A stretch of 64,000 bases of DNA from Tridacna crocea (Eukaryota; Mollusca; Bivalvia; Cardiida; Cardiidae): the NCBI GenBank assembly GCA_943736015.1, contig OX031063.1, forward strand, positions 3,453,001 through 3,517,000, given 5' to 3'. The notes beneath the pieces were generated by a model. The model made no database searches, was not told the origin of the DNA, and saw only the letters and a list, made by a program, of their open reading frames with translations. The translations under genes and the position numbers were made by a program. This document shows positions 51,644-64,000 of this stretch, piece after piece. Each line of letters starts with the position of its first letter. The stretch's first letter is position 1.

Positions 51644-54600
51644 TTCAAGCGCCCTTGCAAGAGTTACTTCCCTTGAAATAAACCCTTGATGCCCCTTTAT
51701 CCCTTAATTAGATTTCCTGACTCAGACCACATTAAATTCTGCGCATTGAATAAGCCAAAATGATCAATGTACAGTGTAAAAACCCCAGAAATTAATGTGA
51801 CAAGTGGCTAAAAAAGGACTGAATACTCTTTCAGTAGCAATTGATTCCCATTGCACGAATCAAACAAAGGGAATTGAAGTGTAATTTTTCTAATCTCTTC
51901 AAACCGCAACAAGAAACCCAGTTACGTCGACTGCCGTTTCATACGTGCCAGTTACGCACATGCCAAAACACCAGGAAATAATGTGACAAGTGGCTAAAAA
52001 AAGACTGAAGACTCTTTCAGTAGCAACTGCTTCCTGTTGCATAAGTCAAACAAAGAGAACTAAATTTCTAATATATTTTTTCTCTCCAATCTCTTTATAC
52101 TGTGACGACATATACCCATTTACGTAGACTACCGTCTCTCGTAGGTGCCACTTACGTATCCTCGAAAACATGAAAAATTGACCTACGGAACATTTCCTAG
52201 CAGACGACACATGTTTCTTAAGTCAAATATAGGGAACTAAATTTCTGATTTTTTTTTTCTCCATTGTCTTTATACCATGACAACAAACCCATTTATGTTG
52301 ACTACCGTCTCATAGGTGCCAGTTACGTATCCGCGAAAACATGAAAAATGGACTTTTGGAACATTTTGTAGCAGACGACACCTGTCGTTTAAGTCAATCA
52401 TAGGGATTTTTCTTTTTCGTTTTCTCTCACTAGGGCCATCGATTTGGTTACGATGACTATCTCACCCATACGTGATGGTTGCGTGCTACGCATAAAATCG
52501 TAAAATCAACTTAGACACTTTCGGAGGCAACTGAAACCTGTTGCACAAATCAAAAAAAAAGGTAAACCGAATGCTTCCCTGTTTTCTTACCAGGGTCAAT
52601 TTTGGTGACCTTGCGAGTCAAAAGTCAATGTTATGTTTAACTGCTGCGCAAAAATATAAAATTCAGAAGCAACCGGTTGCTGTTGCGGAAACTTTTTCCG
52701 GTTAAAAAAAATCTTGAACTAGTTTGAAGAATTTAAAAATAGGCCATAAAGATACAATAAGATGTAAGAATAACTAGTAATCATTTTTGTCTTTGATAGG
52801 ATTGAAAACATTGTGGGAAAAGGAGAAAATGCTGGTAACCTGCATTGTCTCCTTTTCTCAGATTTTTTTCAAAAGCTTTCTCTTTCGGGGGTGTTAAAAG
52901 GCGTCATTGTGTGGTAAAAGGTTAACAAGTATAAACAGAACCCCCCCCCCTTTACCAATCAGCCAATCAAATCCTATCCCTCTGTGAAATTATCCAATCA
53001 CAGAAGCTTTAACCCTTTCCCAAACAAGCCCTGGTTTTTAAGGGTCTGGAATAGTAGCCTTTTGAAAACATTGTGGGAAAAGGAGAAAATGCTGGCTAAC
53101 CAGCATTTTCTCCTTTTCCCACAATGTTTTCTAGCCTATCATAGACAGAAATTATCTTTTCAGCAAGAGTTGAATTGTCGTCTGCAAATGCTTCCAATTT
53201 AGTCTAGTCCAAAAGTTTGTCGTTTGGGAAAGGGTTAAGGAAATCAGCATGGGGCCCAGTCAGCCAATCAGAGGCTTCGAGAAATTCAAAACTGGGCCCA
53301 GTCAGCCAATCAGAGGCTTCGAGATATTCAAAGTTGGGCCCAGTCAGCCAATCAGAGAGCTTGAAAATTACTTCAAAATGGCGCCCTAATATATAGATAG
53401 AAAACAGTGAACAAAAAACGGCATAAAAGTGGATTTACAGTCTTCTTTGAAGGCTGCTGTGCAGTCCTAGGCAAACTGCTAGGCATGCACCACCCACACA
53501 TGCCAGATTTCACTGAAAAAGGGCCAAAATTTAAGAAATCAGGGTGGCAGAAGACCTTGTTTTGGTCTGTTCAAGCGCCCTTGCAAGAGTTACTTCCCTT
53601 GAAATAAACCCTTGATGCCCCTTTATCCCTTAATTAGATTTCCTGACTCAGACCACATTAAATTCTGCGCATTGAATAAGCCAAAATGATCAATGTACAG
53701 TGTAAAAACCCCAGAAATTAATGTGACAAGTGGCTAAAAAAGGACTGAATACTCTTTCAGTAGCAATTGATTCCCATTGCACGAATCAAACAAAGGGAAT
53801 TGAAGTGTAATTTTTCTAATCTCTTCAAACCGCAACAAGAAACCCAGTTACGTCGACTGCCGTTTCATACGTGCCAGTTACGCACATGCCAAAACACCAG
53901 GAAATAATGTGACAAGTGGCTAAAAAAAGACTGAAGACTCTTTCAGTAGCAACTGCTTCCTGTTGCATAAGTCAAACAAAGAGAACTAAATTTCTAATAT
54001 ATTTTTTCTCTCCAATCTCTTTATACTGTGACGACATATACCCATTTACGTAGACTACCGTCTCTCGTAGGTGCCACTTACGTATCCTCGAAAACATGAA
54101 AAATTGACCTACGGAACATTTCCTAGCAGACGACACATGTTTCTTAAGTCAAATATAGGGAACTAAATTTCTGATTTTTTTTTTCTCCATTGTCTTTATA
54201 CCATGACAACAAACCCATTTATGTTGACTACCGTCTCATAGGTGCCAGTTACGTATCCGCGAAAACATGAAAAATGGACTTTTGGAACATTTTGTAGCAG
54301 ACGACACCTGTCGTTTAAGTCAATCATAGGGATTTTTCTTTTTCGTTTTCTCTCACTAGGGCCATCGATTTGGTTACGATGACTATCTCACCCATACGTG
54401 ATGGTTGCGTGCTACGCATAAAATCGTAAAATCAACTTAGACACTTTCGGAGGCAACTGAAACCTGTTGCACAAATCAAAAAAAAAGGTAAACCGAATGC
54501 TTCCCTGTTTTCTTACCAGGGTCAATTTTGGTGACCTTGCGAGTCAAAAGTCAATGTTATGTTTAACTGCTGCGCAAAAATATAAAATTCAGAAGCAACC

Positions 54601-57600
54601 GGTTGCTGTTGCGGAAACTTTTTCCGGTTAAAAAAAATCTTGAACTAGTTTGAAGAATTTAAAAATAGGCCATAAAGATACAATAAGATGTAAGAATAAC
54701 TAGTAATCATTTTTGTCTTTGATAGGATTGAAAACATTGTGGGAAAAGGAGAAAATGCTGGTAACCTGCATTGTCTCCTTTTCTCAGATTTTTTTCAAAA
54801 GCTTTCTCTTTCGGGGGTGTTAAAAGGCGTCATTGTGTGGTAAAAGGTTAACAAGTATAAACAGAACCCCCCCCCCTTTACCAATCAGCCAATCAAATCC
54901 TATCCCTCTGTGAAATTATCCAATCACAGAAGCTTTAACCCTTTCCCAAACAAGCCCTGGTTTTTAAGGGTCTGGAATAGTAGCCTTTTGAAAACATTGT
55001 GGGAAAAGGAGAAAATGCTGGCTAACCAGCATTTTCTCCTTTTCCCACAATGTTTTCTAGCCTATCATAGACAGAAATTATCTTTTCAGCAAGAGTTGAA
55101 TTGTCGTCTGCAAATGCTTCCAATTTAGTCTAGTCCAAAAGTTTGTCGTTTGGGAAAGGGTTAAGGAAATCAGCATGGGGCCCAGTCAGCCAATCAGAGG
55201 CTTCGAGAAATTCAAAACTGGGCCCAGTCAGCCAATCAGAGGCTTCGAGATATTCAAAGTTGGGCCCAGTCAGCCAATCAGAGAGCTTGAAAATTACTTC
55301 AAAATGGCGCCCTAATATATAGATAGAAAACAGTGAACAAAAAACGGCATAAAAGTGGATTTACAGTCTTCTTTGAAGGCTGCTGTGCAGTCCTAGGCAA
55401 ACTGCTAGGCATGCACCACCCACACATGCCAGATTTCACTGAAAAAGGGCCAAAATTTAAGAAATCAGGGTGGCAGAAGACCTTGTTTTGGTCTGTTCAA
55501 GCGCCCTTGCAAGAGTTACTTCCCTTGAAATAAACCCTTGATGCCCCTTTATCCCTTAATTAGATTTCCTGACTCAGACCACATTAAATTCTGCGCATTG
55601 AATAAGCCAAAATGATCAATGTACAGTGTAAAAACCCCAGAAATTAATGTGACAAGTGGCTAAAAAAGGACTGAATACTCTTTCAGTAGCAATTGATTCC
55701 CATTGCACGAATCAAACAAAGGGAATTGAAGTGTAATTTTTCTAATCTCTTCAAACCGCAACAAGAAACCCAGTTACGTCGACTGCCGTTTCATACGTGC
55801 CAGTTACGCACATGCCAAAACACCAGGAAATAATGTGACAAGTGGCTAAAAAAAGACTGAAGACTCTTTCAGTAGCAACTGCTTCCTGTTGCATAAGTCA
55901 AACAAAGAGAACTAAATTTCTAATATATTTTTTCTCTCCAATCTCTTTATACTGTGACGACATATACCCATTTACGTAGACTACCGTCTCTCGTAGGTGC
56001 CACTTACGTATCCTCGAAAACATGAAAAATTGACCTACGGAACATTTCCTAGCAGACGACACATGTTTCTTAAGTCAAATATAGGGAACTAAATTTCTGA
56101 TTTTTTTTTTCTCCATTGTCTTTATACCATGACAACAAACCCATTTATGTTGACTACCGTCTCATAGGTGCCAGTTACGTATCCGCGAAAACATGAAAAA
56201 TGGACTTTTGGAACATTTTGTAGCAGACGACACCTGTCGTTTAAGTCAATCATAGGGATTTTTCTTTTTCGTTTTCTCTCACTAGGGCCATCGATTTGGT
56301 TACGATGACTATCTCACCCATACGTGATGGTTGCGTGCTACGCATAAAATCGTAAAATCAACTTAGACACTTTCGGAGGCAACTGAAACCTGTTGCACAA
56401 ATCAAAAAAAAAGGTAAACCGAATGCTTCCCTGTTTTCTTACCAGGGTCAATTTTGGTGACCTTGCGAGTCAAAAGTCAATGTTATGTTTAACTGCTGCG
56501 CAAAAATATAAAATTCAGAAGCAACCGGTTGCTGTTGCGGAAACTTTTTCCGGTTAAAAAAAATCTTGAACTAGTTTGAAGAATTTAAAAATAGGCCATA
56601 AAGATACAATAAGATGTAAGAATAACTAGTAATCATTTTTGTCTTTGATAGGATTGAAAACATTGTGGGAAAAGGAGAAAATGCTGGTAACCTGCATTGT
56701 CTCCTTTTCTCAGATTTTTTTCAAAAGCTTTCTCTTTCGGGGGTGTTAAAAGGCGTCATTGTGTGGTAAAAGGTTAACAAGTATAAACAGAACCCCCCCC
56801 CCTTTACCAATCAGCCAATCAAATCCTATCCCTCTGTGAAATTATCCAATCACAGAAGCTTTAACCCTTTCCCAAACAAGCCCTGGTTTTTAAGGGTCTG
56901 GAATAGTAGCCTTTTGAAAACATTGTGGGAAAAGGAGAAAATGCTGGCTAACCAGCATTTTCTCCTTTTCCCACAATGTTTTCTAGCCTATCATAGACAG
57001 AAATTATCTTTTCAGCAAGAGTTGAATTGTCGTCTGCAAATGCTTCCAATTTAGTCTAGTCCAAAAGTTTGTCGTTTGGGAAAGGGTTAAGGAAATCAGC
57101 ATGGGGCCCAGTCAGCCAATCAGAGGCTTCGAGAAATTCAAAACTGGGCCCAGTCAGCCAATCAGAGGCTTCGAGATATTCAAAGTTGGGCCCAGTCAGC
57201 CAATCAGAGAGCTTGAAAATTACTTCAAAATGGCGCCCTAATATATAGATAGAAAACAGTGAACAAAAAACGGCATAAAAGTGGATTTACAGTCTTCTTT
57301 GAAGGCTGCTGTGCAGTCCTAGGCAAACTGCTAGGCATGCACCACCCACACATGCCAGATTTCACTGAAAAAGGGCCAAAATTTAAGAAATCAGGGTGGC
57401 AGAAGACCTTGTTTTGGTCTGTTCAAGCGCCCTTGCAAGAGTTACTTCCCTTGAAATAAACCCTTGATGCCCCTTTATCCCTTAATTAGATTTCCTGACT
57501 CAGACCACATTAAATTCTGCGCATTGAATAAGCCAAAATGATCAATGTACAGTGTAAAAACCCCAGAAATTAATGTGACAAGTGGCTAAAAAAGGACTGA

Positions 57601-60600
57601 ATACTCTTTCAGTAGCAATTGATTCCCATTGCACGAATCAAACAAAGGGAATTGAAGTGTAATTTTTCTAATCTCTTCAAACCGCAACAAGAAACCCAGT
57701 TACGTCGACTGCCGTTTCATACGTGCCAGTTACGCACATGCCAAAACACCAGGAAATAATGTGACAAGTGGCTAAAAAAAGACTGAAGACTCTTTCAGTA
57801 GCAACTGCTTCCTGTTGCATAAGTCAAACAAAGAGAACTAAATTTCTAATATATTTTTTCTCTCCAATCTCTTTATACTGTGACGACATATACCCATTTA
57901 CGTAGACTACCGTCTCTCGTAGGTGCCACTTACGTATCCTCGAAAACATGAAAAATTGACCTACGGAACATTTCCTAGCAGACGACACATGTTTCTTAAG
58001 TCAAATATAGGGAACTAAATTTCTGATTTTTTTTTTCTCCATTGTCTTTATACCATGACAACAAACCCATTTATGTTGACTACCGTCTCATAGGTGCCAG
58101 TTACGTATCCGCGAAAACATGAAAAATGGACTTTTGGAACATTTTGTAGCAGACGACACCTGTCGTTTAAGTCAATCATAGGGATTTTTCTTTTTCGTTT
58201 TCTCTCACTAGGGCCATCGATTTGGTTACGATGACTATCTCACCCATACGTGATGGTTGCGTGCTACGCATAAAATCGTAAAATCAACTTAGACACTTTC
58301 GGAGGCAACTGAAACCTGTTGCACAAATCAAAAAAAAAGGTAAACCGAATGCTTCCCTGTTTTCTTACCAGGGTCAATTTTGGTGACCTTGCGAGTCAAA
58401 AGTCAATGTTATGTTTAACTGCTGCGCAAAAATATAAAATTCAGAAGCAACCGGTTGCTGTTGCGGAAACTTTTTCCGGTTAAAAAAAATCTTGAACTAG
58501 TTTGAAGAATTTAAAAATAGGCCATAAAGATACAATAAGATGTAAGAATAACTAGTAATCATTTTTGTCTTTGATAGGATTGAAAACATTGTGGGAAAAG
58601 GAGAAAATGCTGGTAACCTGCATTGTCTCCTTTTCTCAGATTTTTTTCAAAAGCTTTCTCTTTCGGGGGTGTTAAAAGGCGTCATTGTGTGGTAAAAGGT
58701 TAACAAGTATAAACAGAACCCCCCCCCCCTTTACCAATCAGCCAATCAAATCCTATCCCTCTGTGAAATTATCCAATCACAGAAGCTTTAACCCTTTCCC
58801 AAACAAGCCCTGGTTTTTAAGGGTCTGGAATAGTAGCCTTTTGAAAACATTGTGGGAAAAGGAGAAAATGCTGGCTAACCAGCATTTTCTCCTTTTCCCA
58901 CAATGTTTTCTAGCCTATCATAGACAGAAATTATCTTTTCAGCAAGAGTTGAATTGTCGTCTGCAAATGCTTCCAATTTAGTCTAGTCCAAAAGTTTGTC
59001 GTTTGGGAAAGGGTTAAGGAAATCAGCATGGGGCCCAGTCAGCCAATCAGAGGCTTCGAGAAATTCAAAACTGGGCCCAGTCAGCCAATCAGAGGCTTCG
59101 AGATATTCAAAGTTGGGCCCAGTCAGCCAATCAGAGAGCTTGAAAATTACTTCAAAATGGCGCCCTAATATATAGATAGAAAACAGTGAACAAAAAACGG
59201 CATAAAAGTGGATTTACAGTCTTCTTTGAAGGCTGCTGTGCAGTCCTAGGCAAACTGCTAGGCATGCACCACCCACACATGCCAGATTTCACTGAAAAAG
59301 GGCCAAAATTTAAGAAATCAGGGTGGCAGAAGACCTTGTTTTGGTCTGTTCAAGCGCCCTTGCAAGAGTTACTTCCCTTGAAATAAACCCTTGATGCCCC
59401 TTTATCCCTTAATTAGATTTCCTGACTCAGACCACATTAAATTCTGCGCATTGAATAAGCCAAAATGATCAATGTACAGTGTAAAAACCCCAGAAATTAA
59501 TGTGACAAGTGGCTAAAAAAGGACTGAATACTCTTTCAGTAGCAATTGATTCCCATTGCACGAATCAAACAAAGGGAATTGAAGTGTAATTTTTCTAATC
59601 TCTTCAAACCGCAACAAGAAACCCAGTTACGTCGACTGCCGTTTCATACGTGCCAGTTACGCACATGCCAAAACACCAGGAAATAATGTGACAAGTGGCT
59701 AAAAAAAGACTGAAGACTCTTTCAGTAGCAACTGCTTCCTGTTGCATAAGTCAAACAAAGAGAACTAAATTTCTAATATATTTTTTCTCTCCAATCTCTT
59801 TATACTGTGACGACATATACCCATTTACGTAGACTACCGTCTCTCGTAGGTGCCACTTACGTATCCTCGAAAACATGAAAAATTGACCTACGGAACATTT
59901 CCTAGCAGACGACACATGTTTCTTAAGTCAAATATAGGGAACTAAATTTCTGATTTTTTTTTTCTCCATTGTCTTTATACCATGACAACAAACCCATTTA
60001 TGTTGACTACCGTCTCATAGGTGCCAGTTACGTATCCGCGAAAACATGAAAAATGGACTTTTGGAACATTTTGTAGCAGACGACACCTGTCGTTTAAGTC
60101 AATCATAGGGATTTTTCTTTTTCGTTTTCTCTCACTAGGGCCATCGATTTGGTTACGATGACTATCTCACCCATACGTGATGGTTACGTGCTACGCATAA
60201 AATCGTAAAATCAACTTAGACACTTTCGGAGGCAACTGAAACCTGTTGCACAAATCAAAAAAAAAGGTAAACCGAATGCTTCCCTGTTTTCTTACCAGGG
60301 TCAATTTTGGTGACCTTGCGAGTCAAAAGTCAATGTTATGTTTAACTGCTGCGCAAAAATATAAAATTCAGAAGCAACCGGTTGCTGTTGCGGAAACTTT
60401 TTCCGGTTAAAAAAAATCTTGAACTAGTTTGAAGAATTTAAAAATAGGCCATAAAGATACAATAAGATGTAAGAATAACTAGTAATCATTTTTGTCTTTG
60501 ATAGGATTGAAAACATTGTGGGAAAAGGAGAAAATGCTGGTAACCTGCATTGTCTCCTTTTCTCAGATTTTTTTCAAAAGCTTTCTCTTTCGGGGGTGTT

Positions 60601-63198
60601 AAAAGGCGTCATTGTGTGGTAAAAGGTTAACAAGTATAAACAGAACCCCCCCCCTTTACCAATCAGCCAATCAAATCCTATCCCTCTGTGAAATTATCCA
60701 ATCACAGAAGCTTTAACCCTTTCCCAAACAAGCCCTGGTTTTTAAGGGTCTGGAATAGTAGCCTTTTGAAAACATTGTGGGAAAAGGAGAAAATGCTGGC
60801 TAACCAGCATTTTCTCCTTTTCCCACAATGTTTTCTAGCCTATCATAGACAGAAATTATCTTTTCAGCAAGAGTTGAATTGTCGTCTGCAAATGCTTCCA
60901 ATTTAGTCTAGTCCAAAAGTTTGTCGTTTGGGAAAGGGTTAAGGAAATCAGCATGGGGCCCAGTCAGCCAATCAGAGGCTTCGAGAAATTCAAAACTGGG
61001 CCCAGTCAGCCAATCAGAGGCTTCGAGATATTCAAAGTTGGGCCCAGTCAGCCAATCAGAGAGCTTGAAAATTACTTCAAAATGGCGCCCTAATATATAG
61101 ATAGAAAACAGTGAACAAAAAACGGCATAAAAGTGGATTTACAGTCTTCTTTGAAGGCTGCTGTGCAGTCCTAGGCAAACTGCTAGGCATGCACCACCCA
61201 CACATGCCAGATTTCACTGAAAAAGGGCCAAAATTTAAGAAATCAGGGTGGCAGAAGACCTTGTTTTGGTCTGTTCAAGCGCCCTTGCAAGAGTTACTTC
61301 CCTTGAAATAAACCCTTGATGCCCCTTTATCCCTTAATTAGATTTCCTGACTCAGACCACATTAAATTCTGCGCATTGAATAAGCCAAAATGGTCAATGT
61401 ACAGTGTAAAAACCCCAGAAATTAATGTGACAAGTGGCTAAAAAAGGACTGAATACTCTTTCAGTAGCAATTGATTCCCATTGCACGAATCAAACAAAGG
61501 GAATTGAAGTGTAATTTTTCTAATCTCTTCAAACCGCAACAAGAAACCCAGTTACGTCGACTGCCGTTTCATACGTGCCAGTTACGCACATGCCAAAACA
61601 CCAGGAAATAATGTGACAAGTGGCTAAAAAAAGACTGAAGACTCTTTCAGTAGCAACTGCTTCCTGTTGCATAAGTCAAACAAAGAGAACTAAATTTCTA
61701 ATATATTTTTTCTCTCCAATCTCTTTATACTGTGACGACATATACCCATTTACGTAGACTACCGTCTCTCGTAGGTGCCACTTACGTATCCTCGAAAACA
61801 TGAAAAATTGACCTACGGAACATTTCCTAGCAGACGACACATGTTTCTTAAGTCAAATATAGGGAACTAAATTTCTGATTTTTTTTTTCTCCATTGTCTT
61901 TATACCATGACAACAAACCCATTTATGTTGACTACCGTCTCATAGGTGCCAGTTACGTATCCGCGAAAACATGAAAAATGGACTTTTGGAACATTTTGTA
62001 GCAGACGACACCTGTCGTTTAAGTCAATCATAGGGATTTTTCTTTTTCGTTTTCTCTCACTAGGGCCATCGATTTGGTTACGATGACTATCTCACCCATA
62101 CGTGATGGTTGCGTGCTACGCATAAAATCGTAAAATCAACTTAGACACTTTCGGAGGCAACTGAAACCTGTTGCACAAATCAAAAAAAAAGGTAAACCGA
62201 ATGCTTCCCTGTTTTCTTACCAGGGTCAATTTTGGTGACCTTGCGAGTCAAAAGTCAATGTTATGTTTAACTGCTGCGCAAAAATATAAAATTCAGAAGC
62301 AACCGGTTGCTGTTGCGGAAACTTTTTCCGGTTAAAAAAAATCTTGAACTAGTTTGAAGAATTTAAAAATAGGCCATAAAGATACAATAAGATGTAAGAA
62401 TAACTAGTAATCATTTTTGTCTTTGATAGGATTGAAAACATTGTGGGAAAAGGAGAAAATGCTGGTAACCTGCATTGTCTCCTTTTCTCAGATTTTTTTC
62501 AAAAGCTTTCTCTTTCGGGGGTGTTAAAAGGCGTCATTGTGTGGTAAAAGGTTAACAAGTATAAACAGAACCCCCCCCCTTTACCAATCAGCCAATCAAA
62601 TCCTATCCCTCTGTGAAATTATCCAATCACAGAAGCTTTAACCCTTTCCCAAACAAGCCCTGGTTTTTAAGGGTCTGGAATAGTAGCCTTTTGAAAACAT
62701 TGTGGGAAAAGGAGAAAATGCTGGCTAACCAGCATTTTCTCCTTTTCCCACAATGTTTTCTAGCCTATCATAGACAGAAATTATCTTTTCAGCAAGAGTT
62801 GAATTGTCGTCTGCAAATGCTTCCAATTTAGTCTAGTCCAAAAGTTTGTCGTTTGGGAAAGGGTTAAGGAAATCAGCATGGGGCCCAGTCAGCCAATCAG
62901 AGGCTTCGAGAAATTCAAAACTGGGCCCAGTCAGCCAATCAGAGGCTTCGAGATATTCAAAGTTGGGCCCAGTCAGCCAATCAGAGAGCTTGAAAATTAC
63001 TTCAAAATGGCGCCCTAATATATAGATAGAAAACAGTGAACAAAAAACGGCATAAAAGTGGATTTACAGTCTTCTTTGAAGGCTGCTGTGCAGTCCTAGG
63101 CAAACTGCTAGGCATGCACCACCCACACATGCCAGATTTCACTGAAAAAGGGCCAAAATTTAAGAAATCAGGGTGGCAGAAGACCTTGTTTTGGTCTG

Positions 63199-64000
63199 TT
63201 CAAGCGCCCTTGCAAGAGTTACTTCCCTTGAAATAAACCCTTGATGCCCCTTTATCCCTTAATTAGATTTCCTGACTCAGACCACATTAAATTCTGCGCA
63301 TTGAATAAGCCAAAATGATCAATGTACAGTGTAAAAACCCCAGAAATTAATGTGACAAGTGGCTAAAAAAGGACTGAATACTCTTTCAGTAGCAATTGAT
63401 TCCCATTGCACGAATCAAACAAAGGGAATTGAAGTGTAATTTTTCTAATCTCTTCAAACCGCAACAAGAAACCCAGTTACGTCGACTGCCATTTCATACG
63501 TGCCAGTTACGCACATGCCAAAACACCAGGAAATAATGTGACAAGTGGCTAAAAAAAGACTGAAGACTCTTTCAGTAGCAACTGCTTCCTGTTGCATAAG
63601 TCAAACAAAGAGAACTAAATTTCTAATATATTTTTTCTCTCCAATCTCTTTATACTGTGACGACATATACCCATTTACGTAGACTACCGTCTCTCGTAGG
63701 TGCCACTTACGTATCCTCGAAAACATGAAAAATTGACCTACGGAACATTTCCTAGCAGACGACACATGTTTCTTAAGTCAAATATAGGGAACTAAATTTC
63801 TGATTTTTTTTTTCTCCATTGTCTTTATACCATGACAACAAACCCATTTATGTTGACTACCGTCTCATAGGTGCCAGTTACGTATCCGCGAAAACATGAA
63901 AAATGGACTTTTGGAACATTTTGTAGCAGACGACACCTGTCGTTTAAGTCAATCATAGGGATTTTTCTTTTTCGTTTTCTCTCACTAGGGCCATCGATTT
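63199..64000 (+). repeat. Array unit 19, cut by the window edge
   Basis: 802 bp, reaching into subrepeat d. It has a private G-to-A change at 63491 (CTGCCATTTC). The array therefore continues to the right by an unknown amount. Confidence 0.9.

Larger units (their letters stand above)
28530..64000 (+). repeat. Tandem array of a 1,926-bp unit, 18 full copies plus a partial, running off the window
   Basis: Unit starts (at TTCAAGCGCCC): 28530, 30456, 32382, 34308, 36235, 38160, 40086, 42012, 43937, 45863, 47790, 49718, 51644, 53570, 55496, 57422, 59349, 61274, 63199. Unit lengths are 1,925-1,928 bp. By eye the copies differ only by a C-tract of 9-12, one A/C position next to an A-run, one extra G and about five private substitutions, so identity is above 99.9%. 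All copies are head to tail. The first copy is as intact as the inner ones; the left junction lies in AGCCTTTTTTTCAAGCG. No known gene, rRNA, snRNA, tRNA or histone sequence was recognised inside. Confidence 0.97.

Noticed and set aside
28530-64000. Array as CRISPR
   Set aside because: The repeat is 1.9 kb with identical content throughout and no short-repeat/spacer alternation; the context is eukaryotic.

Overview
This is a eukaryotic nuclear window, most likely from a bivalve mollusc. The clues are a gene split by many introns with canonical GT-AG sites, an AT-rich background, several molluscan-type repeats, tRNA-headed SINEs ending in a GTTAAACACCATACA-like tail, and very many short inverted-repeat elements. 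The species assignment is inference; no rRNA, mitochondrial or marker gene is present. No autonomous transposase or reverse transcriptase is visible.

Region 1 (1-12,319) holds the last seven exons of one plus-strand gene. The reading phases join perfectly across all six introns and give 1,240 residues with the N-terminus missing. I do not recognise the family. It looks like a nuclear scaffold: a Ser/Thr/Pro/Val-rich low-complexity centre, a basic nuclear-localisation patch, and at least six hydrophobic-acidic patches of the SUMO-interacting-motif type spread from end to end. All six introns carry two or more copies of one MITE family; none lies in an exon, although MITE-derived sequence directly abuts two splice acceptors.

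Region 2 (12,320-28,529) has no gene I can support. It is a mosaic of dense MITE clusters (TTAA-flanked, about 225-230 bp, with a perfect or near-perfect 67-nt palindrome at the centre), a second CCCTTTAC-ended MITE, a Mutator-like MITE with long inverted ends and a 9-bp target duplication, a pair of other inverted-repeat elements, two 1-kb elements with about 166-bp core repeats, nested SINE/MITE insertions with readable target duplications, minisatellites, and long poly-G/poly-C tracts.

Region 3 (28,530-64,000, 55% of the window) is one head-to-tail tandem array with a 1,926-bp unit: 18 complete copies and a nineteenth cut by the window edge. Copies are almost identical, differing by a handful of single-base changes and by the length of one C-tract. 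Each unit is itself hierarchical: five and a half diverged 155-200 bp subrepeats, each carrying an 18-nt motif that is usually a dyad; one degenerate and one intact MITE; then a promoter-like block with five CCAAT boxes (three in a 42-bp triplication), an ATGGCG motif and a TATA-like stretch. I recognise no 5S, snRNA, tRNA, histone or other known gene in the unit, and its two short recurring open frames lack ATG starts. This array is the most novel-looking object in the window.
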